From Peptococcaceae bacterium (lineage in GTDB: Bacteria; Bacillota; Desulfotomaculia; Desulfotomaculales; JACDOK01): DNA of 32,142 nucleotides. This document shows positions 22,158 through 30,459 of this stretch, in pieces; the first letter of the stretch is position 1, and each line of letters opens with the position of its first letter. Location: assembly GCA_017656185.1 (NCBI GenBank), contig JACDOK010000023.1:1-32142 (forward strand), written 5' to 3'. The notes under the pieces were generated by a model. It ran no database searches. It saw only the letters and a program-made list of their open reading frames with translations, and was not told the DNA's origin. Both the position numbers and the translations under genes were made by a program.

Positions 22158-22577
22158 CTACTTTACAATGCTGTTCAAGTCCAGAAGCAACCAAAGGTTT
22201 TTATCCCGCTTAATTATCCCTTTGATAAAGGAATTATCACCAATGGCTGTGTCGGACATGTCCAGCTCATCTTCTTCGTAAGTACTCACCTCGTCCACCC
22301 CGTCCACAATCATGCCAATTCTTTCTTCCCCGTTTTCAATCACCACAATGCGGCTGTCGCGGCTTCTTTCTCCTTCCGGCAGGCCCATCTTGCGGTGCAG
22401 GTTCAGCACCGGTACGACCTTGCCGCGGAGGTTGATAATGCCTTCCACGTAAGCATCAGACCGGGGCACTGGAGTGATATCGACCATACGGATGATTTCA
22501 TTGGTACGGTCTACAGGAAGGGCGTATTTTTGATCGGCAAGCCTGAAAATAACTAACTGGTTGCTAGTATTACTCAT
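22158..22577 (-). CDS. cheW: Chemotaxis coupling protein CheW (second copy)
   Basis: A 139-residue CheW adaptor. Motifs: QLVIFRLADQKYALPVDRT, then ITPVPRSDAYVEGIINLRG, KVVPVLNLHRKMGL, RIGMIVDGVDEVSTYEEDEL and IKGIIKRDKNLWLLLDL. It is only moderately like the CheW at 13631, so it is an old paralogue, in contrast with the near-identical cheA pair. The ATG at 22577 follows AAGGTGA. It directly follows the chemoreceptor gene (52-base gap), suggesting a dedicated receptor-adaptor pair. Confidence 0.95.
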   Translation of the reverse strand: MSNTSNQLVIFRLADQKYALPVDRTNEIIRMVDITPVPRSDAYVEGIINLRGKVVPVLNLHRKMGLPEGERSRDSRIVVIENGEERIGMIVDGVDEVSTYEEDELDMSDTAIGDNSFIKGIIKRDKNLWLLLDLNSIVK

Positions 22578-22629
22578 AAGTTTCACCTTCCTGGTTAAGT
22601 TTGCCAGCATCTTTCCGCTTTGCAGTAAG

Positions 22630-24249
22630 CTATTTAACGGACCCTTGGGGTGCTGCTGTAAGCTTTTCGGCATCATCTATCCTGAACCGTGCCGCCATCT
22701 TCTGTAGTTCCTCGGCCATTTGGGTAAGCGATTCGGTTGATGACGCGATTTCTTCCATGGCGGCCGTTGATTCTTCGGTAGTAGCGGCCACATTCTGTAC
22801 GGCTGAGGAAACCTGTTCGGCACCGGAAGATAATTCATCAATTTGACTGGCCAAGCCTTTTACCCGGTCGATGATCTGGGCAAAGGATGCGCCGACCTTA
22901 TTAACTACATTGACCCCTTCTTCCACTTCCTTAACTCCGTCTTCCATTACGTCATTGGCATTCTTGGTTTCGGTCTGGACTTTACTGATCAGCTGCTGGA
23001 TCTCGGCGGCGGCGTTGGCTGACTGTTCCGCCAGCTTACGCACTTCCTCTGCCACCACCGCAAAGCCCCTGCCTTGTTCTCCGGCGCGGGCGGCTTCAAT
23101 GGCAGCGTTTAGGGCCAACAGGTTGGTCTGGTCGGCGATATTGCTGATGGTCTCCACGATGTTACCGATCTCGCTGGACATTTTATCTAGTTTCCCGATG
23201 ACGGTGCTGGCATTTTGGGTCGAGGCACGAATGGTATTCATCTGCTTCTTGATGGTGTCGATACCCTGCCGCCCTTCTTCGGCTTCATTTGATGCTTCGT
23301 CGGAAGCCTCTTTAATGTTCTGGACATTCTGTGCCATCTGCTCCACCGTCTGAGATGTCTGCTGCATGCTGGAGGAGGTCTCGTTGGCGCCGGCCGAAGT
23401 CTCTTCGGCGTTGGCGGAGAGCTGCTCGGCGGAGGAAGCAAGATTGTTAGCGTTATGCTTGATGTTCATTACAATCTCTTTGAGGTTGTCGATCATTTTA
23501 TTGAACGCGGCGGCCAAGCTGCCTACTTCGTCTCTGGAACGGACTTGGATGCGCTGCGTTAGATCGCCTTTAGCAACTTTTTCGGCTGCGGCTATAAGCT
23601 TATGTAACGGGTCAATCATTTGCCGGTTCATGAACCACCACAGAACGGTGCTGATGAGAATTAAAGCAATAATAGAAATCAAACCAACGGTCTTAAATGT
23701 TTCTGCGATCATTTTGGAAACAAACGCCGTGGGCGCTCCCACGTACCACATACCAATAATTTGGCCGGAGGAATCTTTGATTGGGGTATAGGCCGTTTGG
23801 TACCAATGGCCCACGACGTTAGCCTCACCATAGTAGTCTCGGCCGTTTTTCAAGGTCGTTTCAGCTACGATATCGGAAACTACCGTCCCTACGGCTCGCT
23901 TGCCGTCTTTTTTGACGTTTGTGGCCACGCGGGTGTCGCCGCAGAAAATGGTAACGGTGTCCCCGTTGGTCAGCCTGCCGATTTTATCTACGATAGCAAA
24001 GTTTCCGTTCATTAAGGTATCGCCTTTATAGAGCTTGTCCCCTTCACGGCGCCATGGTCCCGGGTATTCTTTGTCCAATATTTCGTAACCGAGGGCCAGG
24101 TCGGCTTTGGCTTTCTGAGTTGCCGTATCCTTGGCTTGCTTGGTCACCACAAAATTAACCCCGTACATTACCGCACCCAACAGCAGTATCATGCCGACAA
24201 TGCAGGTGAAACCTATTTTAAACTTGAGAGATAAGTTCTGAAACCTCAA
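22630..24249 (-). CDS. Methyl-accepting chemotaxis protein with single Cache sensor domain
   Basis: A 539-residue membrane receptor. TM1 is at about 12-34, a periplasmic/extracellular single-Cache domain at about 36-180 (family motifs [39 protein letters not shown] and [12 protein letters not shown]), TM2 at about 187-207, HAMP at 208-260 and a signalling bundle with tip [20 protein letters not shown] and [16 protein letters not shown]. The sCache_3-type motifs often bind small organic acids; the ligand here is not known. The TTG at 24249 follows AAGGAGAGG and gives the usual MCP start; ATG 24297 has no site. It lies downstream of a c-di-GMP riboswitch. Confidence 0.95.
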   Translation of the reverse strand: MRFQNLSLKFKIGFTCIVGMILLLGAVMYGVNFVVTKQAKDTATQKAKADLALGYEILDKEYPGPWRREGDKLYKGDTLMNGNFAIVDKIGRLTNGDTVTIFCGDTRVATNVKKDGKRAVGTVVSDIVAETTLKNGRDYYGEANVVGHWYQTAYTPIKDSSGQIIGMWYVGAPTAFVSKMIAETFKTVGLISIIALILISTVLWWFMNRQMIDPLHKLIAAAEKVAKGDLTQRIQVRSRDEVGSLAAAFNKMIDNLKEIVMNIKHNANNLASSAEQLSANAEETSAGANETSSSMQQTSQTVEQMAQNVQNIKEASDEASNEAEEGRQGIDTIKKQMNTIRASTQNASTVIGKLDKMSSEIGNIVETISNIADQTNLLALNAAIEAARAGEQGRGFAVVAEEVRKLAEQSANAAAEIQQLISKVQTETKNANDVMEDGVKEVEEGVNVVNKVGASFAQIIDRVKGLASQIDELSSGAEQVSSAVQNVAATTEESTAAMEEIASSTESLTQMAEELQKMAARFRIDDAEKLTAAPQGSVK

Positions 24250-24364
24250 CCTCTTCCTCTCCTTTCCCCTTACACGTAATCCTGCCACTTTAAGCATTTC
24301 CTAAATAATCCTTCCTTCTAATCCAACTGTGTCTGCAACCCTTGTAATGCCCGCTGCTTCCATT

Positions 24365-24586
24365 TCAGGTGATCCCGTCACCAGATGATATTTCTCCCCC
24401 CCCCTTTCTTCTTATGAACAACAGCCTCAGCTGCATACCCTTAACAAGTTCTTGCAGATAATCAAGTGTGACAACGATACTGACTATACCATGTAATTGG
24501 AAGTTTTTTTTTGCAAAGCCATCTGGAACGTATAATGGTTCTTCCAGGATCACTCCTGCCTCTGTGATGTCTGTCATTACCAGCAT
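24365..24586 (-). CDS. Small unknown protein directly controlled by the c-di-GMP riboswitch
   Basis: A 73-residue protein with no family I recognise. The start is convincing: ATG 24586 follows GGGAGGGGACA, and it is the first gene after the riboswitch. The middle is hydrophobic/amphipathic (LHGIVSIVVTLDYLQELVKG). The last 15 residues arise from a run of nine G (24404-24396 on the minus strand), which may have shifted the original C-terminus. PilZ motifs are absent. It precedes the MCP gene by 115 bases. The gene may be a regulator or a truncated relic. Confidence 0.6.
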   Translation of the reverse strand: MLVMTDITEAGVILEEPLYVPDGFAKKNFQLHGIVSIVVTLDYLQELVKGMQLRLLFIRRKGGGEISSGDGIT

Positions 24587-24623
24587 TGTCCCCTCCCTTT
24601 ATGAACACAAGTATATAAAGATG

Positions 24624-24653
24624 AAAAAGAAAAACCTTCTTTATGAGGGCTTT
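24624..24653 (-). terminator. Putative expression-platform terminator of the riboswitch
   Basis: On the minus strand AAAGCC-C-TC pairs with GA-A-GGTTTT around ATAAA, with one mismatch, followed by TTTTTCTTTTT. It starts 3 bases after the riboswitch P1 helix, as expected for a terminator-type c-di-GMP switch. Confidence 0.55.
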
Positions 24654-24656
24654 GCG

Positions 24657-24747
24657 TATCCGTGCAGCCTGGCAGCCATAGTCACATTTGTGACCTTAGA
24701 CCCATGGCTTTGCGTCCCCGGCTTTCGCCGGGTTTGCCCTCTGGATA
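24657..24747 (-). ncRNA. Cyclic di-GMP-I (GEMM-I) riboswitch
   Basis: The minus strand shows the conserved GEMM-I core: AGGGCAAACC, a GC stem capped by the GNRA-type CGAAAG loop, then GGGGACGCAAAGCC, then a second arm (GGTCAC-AAAT-GTGACT) and GGCTGCCAGG. P1 closes as TATCC (24747-24743) with GGATA (24661-24657). The CGAAAG tetraloop and GACGCAAAGCC strand are diagnostic. The switch precedes the 73-residue gene and the chemoreceptor operon, so c-di-GMP probably sets their expression. Confidence 0.93.
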
Positions 24748-24751
24748 TCTC

Positions 24752-24773
24752 TTACTTAACATTTACTTAACAT
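24752..24773 (-). repeat. Tandem 11-bp repeat just upstream of the riboswitch
   Basis: ATGTTAAGTAA occurs twice in tandem on the minus strand, ending 5 bases before the riboswitch. The location overlaps the expected promoter, so it may be an operator or part of the -10 region. Confidence 0.6.
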
Positions 24774-24894
24774 TCGGTAAGTTTTAAGAACCCTCTGGTT
24801 ATTTCGATAAGGTTTTGCATATACCTTTAAAAAGATACAAATTTTTGGTAAAAAAATTGTCATATTATGTCGAGTGCTGTTGAGTAACGTCCAG

Positions 24895-25058
24895 TAAACT
24901 GGTGTAAAAATAGAGAGGTCCTGATTAGAAGAAAAGGCCACCGTCCCTCTGGTAAGTGGGTAGTTGAAGCAACAACATAAACCCATAACTGGAGGGATAA
25001 ACGATGGCCCAATATCAGGTTACCGTAGATAACGATGTTACGCAGCTTGTTGCAATAT
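24895..25058 (+). mobile_element. Left-end fragment of an IS256-like insertion sequence
   Basis: ATG 25004 follows GGAGGG and encodes MAQYQVTVDNDVTQLVAI before a stop. That opening is typical of IS256-family transposases of Clostridia. The upstream part (TGTAAAAATAGAGAGGTCCT near 24904) looks like an element end. The rest of the transposase is missing, so this is a dead fragment. Recognition is by memory of family N-termini, not by a search. Confidence 0.45.
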
Positions 25059-25173
25059 AAGTTTCAGGCTAGCCAAATGGGACCGGGTTGTCGTGCTGGA
25101 AACCAGTTAAAAATATTTAGTGTGAAGAGCATGGACACCCACAGGCGATGCAAACATGGCCCTCATGTCAGCA
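25059..25173. other. Unassigned DNA after the IS fragment
   Basis: 115 bases between the truncated IS frame and the end of the frameshifted cheY-like gene. I see no gene and no clear terminator. It may be remaining IS or intron-like DNA. Confidence 0.3.
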
Positions 25174-25541
25174 TTACACGCCCACCTTTTTCAGCACCGC
25201 CAACAATTGTTCGGGTTTAAACGGCTTTACGATCCAGGCCGTGGCACCGGCTTTTCGACCTTCTTCCTTTTTTGCAGCCTGCGCTTCCGTTGTAAGCATG
25301 ATAATAGGAGTAAACTTGCAAGCCTTTTTTGACGTACCGCCTTGATAAAACTTATCCCGTCCATGATTGGCATGTTCAAGTCGGTAATAATGGCATCTAC
25401 CTTGCCTATTTTGTCCAGAACAGTCAAACCTGCTTTGCCGTTTTGCGCTTGCTCCACCTGATAACCGGCATTTTCTAAAACAATTTTTATACTCATCAAC
25501 ATTGTTACTGAATCATCGACGGTTAAAATGGTCCTGGCCAA
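25174..25541 (-). pseudogene. CheY-like receiver gene with a -1 frameshift
   Basis: The TTG at 25541 (AAGGGTGGT upstream) opens MARTILTVDDSVTMLMSIKI, with D9/D10 and acceptor D54 in IITDLNMPIMDG. At a run of six A (25330-25325) the frame is lost. In the -1 frame the missing half continues perfectly: KFTPIIMLTTEAQAAKKEEG, then AWIVKPFKPEQLLAVLKKVG and a TAA at 25174, restoring the Thr and Lys sites. One extra A would repair it. It is therefore a recently broken gene, a programmed slip at the A run, or a sequencing error. It is the last gene of the third chemotaxis unit, 22 bases after the soluble receptor. Confidence 0.85.
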
Positions 25542-25563
25542 TGCAAACACCACCCTTATTTAG

Positions 25564-26493
25564 TTAAAACAGTTCTACGTTATCACCCAGTTCCTCATCT
25601 ACTTTCCCCACGTTGGTCGTATCCAGAAGCTTTTCACCGGTCACTTGTTGGTGTACCCGTCGCTCACTGACAGTGGTATAAAGCTTTGCCAGCTTATCCG
25701 TTATTTCTGTTTGATCTTTTAAAGCCTCACCATTTTGCAACGCCAGCGCCAGGTGCTGGAGTTCCTCATTACACTCTTCAACTATTTTCACAACATGATT
25801 CAGTTCCTGGGAAACCATATCCTGAAACTGAAGATTAAAAACCGTGTTTTCCACCTGCCGGGATAACTCAGTTACATTGGCAACCAGAGTATTAGATGCC
25901 TCATGAATGGTTTTTATTGCTTCGGTCATTCTTTCATGTGTTTTATATACTTGCCCCCCGATATTCTGTATGATACTGGTTGAATTATTAATTGTATCCA
26001 TGACATTTACAGTCATATTTTCCACATGACTGTAAATATCCATACTCTGTTTATCCATCTTATCAAGGGTACTTTTGCTCAGTTCTGCCAGCTTACCTAC
26101 TTCCCGGGCCACAATGGCAAATCCCTGTCCGTGTTCGCCGGCGCGGGCCGCTTCTATGGAAGCATTGAGGGCCAGCAATTGAGAATGATCGGCAATATCT
26201 TTCAGCCTACCGGTCAAAGCAGATTGTTTGTCCCGCCAGTATGCTCCATCTTGAATAAATTGTTCCTGCGCTGATCTGACATCATCATTTAGTTTTTTTA
26301 GATCGTTCATTAAATCCTGCATGGTTTGCTGGTTTTCCTTTAATAACTGCGCTATCAGGCTTTGCTTGTTTTCTTGGCTTAAATATTCATCTAAAATATG
26401 TAGACCTTCCCGAGCGTTTTCCCTGGCCGCCGAACAGATACCGGCAATTTTGTCGCCCAACTGCAGCACTGACTCTTCGGTAGTAGTTATCAT
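25564..26493 (-). CDS. Soluble methyl-accepting chemotaxis-type signalling protein
   Basis: A 309-residue cytosolic receptor without membrane segments or HAMP. The N-terminal 75 residues are helical with no known sensor domain. The signalling hairpin tip is [20 protein letters not shown] then [19 protein letters not shown], matching the canonical CheA/CheW contact site. The C-terminal half has a long helix with [19 protein letters not shown]. The last residues are NVELF, which faintly resembles the NWETF tether of CheR/CheB. The ATG at 26493 has only a weak CAGGCG site. It follows the STAS gene by 30 bases and probably senses an internal signal for the third CheA. Confidence 0.88.
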   Translation of the reverse strand: MITTTEESVLQLGDKIAGICSAARENAREGLHILDEYLSQENKQSLIAQLLKENQQTMQDLMNDLKKLNDDVRSAQEQFIQDGAYWRDKQSALTGRLKDIADHSQLLALNASIEAARAGEHGQGFAIVAREVGKLAELSKSTLDKMDKQSMDIYSHVENMTVNVMDTINNSTSIIQNIGGQVYKTHERMTEAIKTIHEASNTLVANVTELSRQVENTVFNLQFQDMVSQELNHVVKIVEECNEELQHLALALQNGEALKDQTEITDKLAKLYTTVSERRVHQQVTGEKLLDTTNVGKVDEELGDNVELF

Positions 26494-26523
26494 CGCCTGA
26501 ATATTAAACCCAACAACAAAAAA

Positions 26524-26796
26524 TTAATTTGTTTTAAAACCCAGAAGTTCCAGGCGTTCAACGACCTGATTATCATGGGGCCAAATTATTTCCAGGCCGG
26601 TATATGCTTGCCGTATAGCCCATAATACCTGCAATGCGGCCATGTCCAACCCTGTTAAATTTTTCATGTCCAGCACCAGATGTCGCTCGGGCCGGCAACA
26701 TATATCAGCAGTAAATTCTTTCACCTGGGTGATGTCAAAACGATCTAGCAACTGTACTACCAGGCGATCTTCCTTATTTTCAAAACTATACCCCAT
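26524..26796 (-). CDS. STAS-domain protein lacking the phosphorylatable serine
   Basis: A 90-residue protein made of one STAS (SpoIIAA-like) domain: strand RLVVQLLDRFDITQVKEFTA, strand HLVLDMKNLTGLDMAALQVL, and C-terminal DNQVVERLELLGF. In anti-anti-sigma factors the loop reads D-S-S-G-L with a phosphorylated Ser; here it is D51-M-A-A-L, with Ala 53 at that site. It therefore cannot be regulated by serine phosphorylation in the usual way and may be a constitutive binding module. The ATG at 26796 overlaps the cheA end by 11 bases and is preceded by GGGGGGAG. The context suggests it binds or tunes the adjoining kinase or receptor. Confidence 0.85.
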   Translation of the reverse strand: MGYSFENKEDRLVVQLLDRFDITQVKEFTADICCRPERHLVLDMKNLTGLDMAALQVLWAIRQAYTGLEIIWPHDNQVVERLELLGFKTN

Positions 26797-29227
26797 CCAT
26801 TACTCCCCCCGTTTGAGTCAGTTCATGTGGGTTTAATACTAGTAAAACATTTCCGTCACCTAAAACGGCCGCTCCGGCAAAAATAGCGATTCCCGCCAGT
26901 TCGCCTTCAAGAGGTTTTAAAATAATGTCCTGTTCACCCAGCAAGTCATGTACTGCCAATCCAATACCTGTGTTCAGCACCGCAATATAGATTTCTTCAT
27001 CACTACCGGTATTGGCATCAGCATCAGTATTTATAATTTTATGCCGGGCGAGTAAACTACCCGTGTCAGATAAGGGTACCAGTTCATTACGCAGCACGGC
27101 AACCGGTTGTCCCTTCATTGTCTTTATCTGAGATGCGTTGAGTTTTACGGTTTCCTGGACTGCATCCAGGGGTAAACCGTACGGCTGCCCGGAAACTTTT
27201 ACTAGCAAAACCTTCGACGTGACCATGGTCAGCGGTAATTCCATCCGAATACAGGTACCTGAACCCGGCTCACTATAAACCCGGACCTTTCCGTTTACCT
27301 GACGCAACGATGTGGCCACCACGTCCATTCCCACTCCCCTGCCGGAAAGATCAGATACCTCTTCATTGGTGCTGAAACCGGGCATAAAAATGAAGTTTAA
27401 CGCTTCTTCATCACTAACGGACACCGCCTCTTCAGGTGTTAATAAATTTTTTTTCACCGCCATGGCCCTGACCCGGTCCGGAGCGATACCCCTACCGTCA
27501 TCCTCCACTTCTACAATTACCCGGTCACCTTCGCGGTAGGAACGCAAGGTGACAGTAGCAGGCACAGGCTTACCCAAATCCTGTCGTTCTTCCGGAGATT
27601 CCACTCCATGATCCAGGGCATTGCGCACCAGGTGAACCATCGGTTCGTTTAAAACCTGGATGATGTTCTTATCCAATTGGGTCTCCTCGCCGGAGGTTAC
27701 CAGCCGCACCGATTTACCCAGCGAGCGCGAAATATCCCGCACCAACCGGGGCATTTTTCGAAATATGTACGATACGGGCATTAACCGCACGTCAAGCACG
27801 GTATCTTGCATATCCCGGGCTATACGGTCCAAAATACTATATTTTTCTTTCATTTCCCGGGCCAACTCGACCAGACCATGTTCTATTTCCAGTTTCTTAA
27901 CCAGATAGGGAAGGGCGTTTTTGGCCACAACCAACTCACCGGCCAGGGACATCATCCGATCCAATTTCTCCTGCTCTACTTTAATGGGTTGGTTTATCCC
28001 GCTTTCCCATGCTTTCTCTCCGTCTTTGCCACCAGGAGAACTGCCGCCCGGCGAAGGAAGAACGTTTTTTCTGTCATTAACGGAAACTGGACTTGCCATG
28101 GAATCAATTTCCGCGGTATCCCCATTAATCGTTTTTCGGCCGGTTTCTTTGCACGACAATTCCTGCTCGTCACTTTCAGACAACAATTCCACCAGTCGCG
28201 CTAAAAAATCTTGAAATTCCTTTTGTTTAACCGGCAGGTCGGGTAACTGTTCAATCAACCACTGCCATTGGTAATTTTGGGCCACCCGGTGAAGAATTTT
28301 GGTTATGTGTTGTGCCCGCCAATCCCGATCTTCGTCCGTTTCGGCAGCAGCCAGGGCCGTTTGTTGCTGTTTCAGAAATTCTTTGAACATTTTCCTTTCT
28401 TTGCTCGACAGGTCGGCCAGGGTGTTAGCGACTTTAACTGTGGCCGATTGCCCCACTTCTCCCATAACTGCTACCCGGAGGTAATTTTCGGGGGATTCCA
28501 CAAATTGAAATACCTCTTCCACCCGGGCCGGCTCCGCTGTGCTGGCTAAATAAATATTTATGCCCAGGTAACAAAGTTCCGCATCCATTTCGCACAGGGG
28601 AGGAAGTCCGCTATCATCAACTTGCAGATAGATTATTTGTCCCAACTCCATCAACTCGTCAACAAGTAAAAGCGGGTCTGTACCGGTATAAAAAATGCCG
28701 ACATCAGGCATAAAGCAGATCTGAAATATATTAAGTCCTTGCCCTCTTGCAACCGAAATATTTTTTTGCACATTTTCCGGCAAGGCAGCCAGAGCATCTT
28801 TATCTACATCCCGCAAGATATGGGTAACTCCTGAGGCAGCGTCAGAAACTGAGGGCAGGTACTCCCGAATCATTGTTATTAGTTGGCGATAATCCACAGT
28901 GGGTGCCTGCCCGCCGGCAGCTGCCTCCACCAGTTCCTTCACCCCGTCGAAACCATGCAGCAAAACATCTGCCAGTTCCGAATCATAAATTATTTGACCG
29001 TCACGCAGTGCGCCAAGAACATCTTCCAACGCATGAGTCAATTTCTGGACTTCAGTCAGCCCGGCAATTCCCGCGGACCCTTTGAGTGTATGGGCGACAC
29101 GAAAAATTTCGTCCAACACTTTTGCGTCTGCCGGGTTTTCTTCCAGGTATAACAGCCCTTGACTTATATTTTCAAGATATTCTCTGGCTTCCTGGATGAA
29201 TGTGGCAAGCAGATTAATCACAATCAC
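26786..29227 (-). CDS. cheA: Chemotaxis histidine kinase CheA (third, divergent)
   Basis: An 813-residue CheA about 110 residues longer than the other two. P1 has H46 in RVAHTLKGSAGIAG. A long middle part holds a P2-like region (RGQGLNIFQICFMPDVGIFY) and a charged linker with SLSES-like acid repeats and SPGGSSPGGKDGEK. P3 begins VEQEKLDRMMSLAGELVVAK, P4 has LVRNALDHG, DDGRGIAP and MPGFSTNEEVSDLSGRGVGM, and P5 ends with GDGNVLLVLNPHELTQTG. The GTG at 29227 is 5 bases after GGAGG and overlaps cheY by 14 bases. It is overlapped at its end by the STAS gene. The divergence shows this is an independent signalling system. Confidence 0.95.
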   Translation of the reverse strand: MIVINLLATFIQEAREYLENISQGLLYLEENPADAKVLDEIFRVAHTLKGSAGIAGLTEVQKLTHALEDVLGALRDGQIIYDSELADVLLHGFDGVKELVEAAAGGQAPTVDYRQLITMIREYLPSVSDAASGVTHILRDVDKDALAALPENVQKNISVARGQGLNIFQICFMPDVGIFYTGTDPLLLVDELMELGQIIYLQVDDSGLPPLCEMDAELCYLGINIYLASTAEPARVEEVFQFVESPENYLRVAVMGEVGQSATVKVANTLADLSSKERKMFKEFLKQQQTALAAAETDEDRDWRAQHITKILHRVAQNYQWQWLIEQLPDLPVKQKEFQDFLARLVELLSESDEQELSCKETGRKTINGDTAEIDSMASPVSVNDRKNVLPSPGGSSPGGKDGEKAWESGINQPIKVEQEKLDRMMSLAGELVVAKNALPYLVKKLEIEHGLVELAREMKEKYSILDRIARDMQDTVLDVRLMPVSYIFRKMPRLVRDISRSLGKSVRLVTSGEETQLDKNIIQVLNEPMVHLVRNALDHGVESPEERQDLGKPVPATVTLRSYREGDRVIVEVEDDGRGIAPDRVRAMAVKKNLLTPEEAVSVSDEEALNFIFMPGFSTNEEVSDLSGRGVGMDVVATSLRQVNGKVRVYSEPGSGTCIRMELPLTMVTSKVLLVKVSGQPYGLPLDAVQETVKLNASQIKTMKGQPVAVLRNELVPLSDTGSLLARHKIINTDADANTGSDEEIYIAVLNTGIGLAVHDLLGEQDIILKPLEGELAGIAIFAGAAVLGDGNVLLVLNPHELTQTGGVMDGV

Positions 29228-29600
29228 CCCCGCCTCCGGCTGTAAAAATTTTTACCAAAAAGGTAAGTGTTTCAGGATGTATGGGCTTGGCCAGGTAAAT
29301 TGTCGCCCCGGCCACCAGACCGGCCCGGATATCCTGCTCACTTGTTTCGGTGGAAACAACCAGGACCGGTATGTCCGCATATTCCTCTCTCTGGCGTAAC
29401 TGCTTGAGTAAACTAACTCCGTCCAGCTTGGGCATGTTAATGTCAATCACCAGCAGGTGGTAAATATCCAGGAGGGTCTTTTCCAGAGCTTCATAACCAT
29501 TTACTGATTGTTCCACTTCAAAGCCCGCTTCCTGCAGGATATGGGAGTGATATCCTCGCACTGTCAATGAATCATCCACCACTAATGCTTTTAAAACCAC
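29214..29600 (-). CDS. CheY-like response regulator
   Basis: A 128-residue single receiver. It has D9 and D10 (ALVVDDSLTVRG), acceptor D53 in LLVIDINMPKLDG, the Ser/Thr site in VLVVSTETSEQD and Lys in IYLAKPIHPE. It ends with Gly-rich AGGGGDCD, which overlaps the next gene. The GTG at 29600 follows AGGTGG. It sits between cheR and the third cheA, so this kinase probably phosphorylates it. Whether it acts on the motor switch or acts as a phosphate sink cannot be told; it is not closely like the CheY at 20995. Confidence 0.92.
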   Translation of the reverse strand: MVLKALVVDDSLTVRGYHSHILQEAGFEVEQSVNGYEALEKTLLDIYHLLVIDINMPKLDGVSLLKQLRQREEYADIPVLVVSTETSEQDIRAGLVAGATIYLAKPIHPETLTFLVKIFTAGGGGDCD

Positions 29601-29610
29601 CAGTCACCAC

Positions 29611-30441
29611 CTACTTTTGGTATATTATGGCGTTCTTCAACCTCACCATTTTAAAAACAGGGGTTACCCGGCTCATGGATTCCGAGTGGCCAAGGAATAT
29701 GTATCCACCCTCGGCAAGCGCTGCATGGAAGTACAGGGCTACTTCCCGGCGAGAATTATCGTCAAAGTAAATTAAGACATTGCGGCAAAATATGGCGTCA
29801 AAGTTCTCCATACGCTCCATAGCGGTACTATCAAGTAAATTAAGTTGATAAAATTTAATATAGTTCCCTAAATGAGGGGATAACTCATACATTTGCCCGC
29901 GCCGGCGAAAATATTTATCCATGTATTCATGTGGTACATCTTTGACCGAGCGTTGACTATACAGTCTTGTTTTGGCTCTGCCCAGTACGTCAGTGTTGAT
30001 ATCAGTGGCATGAATTTCGAATGTAACCGGTGCGGATACTACCCCTGCCGTCATCTCCTCCAGGATAATGGCCAGTGTATATGGCTCTTCGCCTGTAGAA
30101 CAGCCTGCCGACCAGATTTTTAGCTTGATCGGGGTCTGACCCTGTACTTCTTTTTTTTCCAGGATACTCGGGATAACTTCTTCAGCAAAGCATTTCAGCT
30201 GGGGATACTCGCGAAAAAAGTACGTCTCGTTTACCGTCAGGGCATTAACCAGTTCCTGCCACTCTTTGTTTGAACTCTCAAAACGTAAAGATAAAAAATA
30301 ACTTTGAAAGCTTTGGTGCCCGGTGGCAGCCATACGGTCACGCACCCGTTTTTCCACATAATATTGTTTATTATCCCCCAAAAAAATACCTGATTTACGA
30401 TAAATGTAGTCTCTTATTTTAACAAACTCGTCGAATGTCAA
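29611..30441 (-). CDS. cheR: Chemotaxis protein methyltransferase CheR
   Basis: A 276-residue CheR that methylates chemoreceptor glutamates with S-adenosylmethionine. The N-terminal helical domain carries VNALTVNETYFFREYPQLKC. The catalytic domain has the SAM motif IWSAGCSTGEEPYTLAI, the acidic ribose site FEIHATDINTDVL and the FCRNVLIYFDD motif. The TTG at 30441 is fixed by AAGGTGG 8 bases upstream. It is the only cheR in the window, although two cheB genes occur, so it may serve more than one receptor set. It precedes cheY by 10 bases. Confidence 0.96.
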   Translation of the reverse strand: MTFDEFVKIRDYIYRKSGIFLGDNKQYYVEKRVRDRMAATGHQSFQSYFLSLRFESSNKEWQELVNALTVNETYFFREYPQLKCFAEEVIPSILEKKEVQGQTPIKLKIWSAGCSTGEEPYTLAIILEEMTAGVVSAPVTFEIHATDINTDVLGRAKTRLYSQRSVKDVPHEYMDKYFRRRGQMYELSPHLGNYIKFYQLNLLDSTAMERMENFDAIFCRNVLIYFDDNSRREVALYFHAALAEGGYIFLGHSESMSRVTPVFKMVRLKNAIIYQK

Positions 30442-30459
30442 TTTATACCACCTTCTCTT

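Noticed and set aside
25059-25173. Group II intron or second riboswitch fragment
   Set aside because: Some phrases look structured, but I could not find a domain V hairpin or any riboswitch core.
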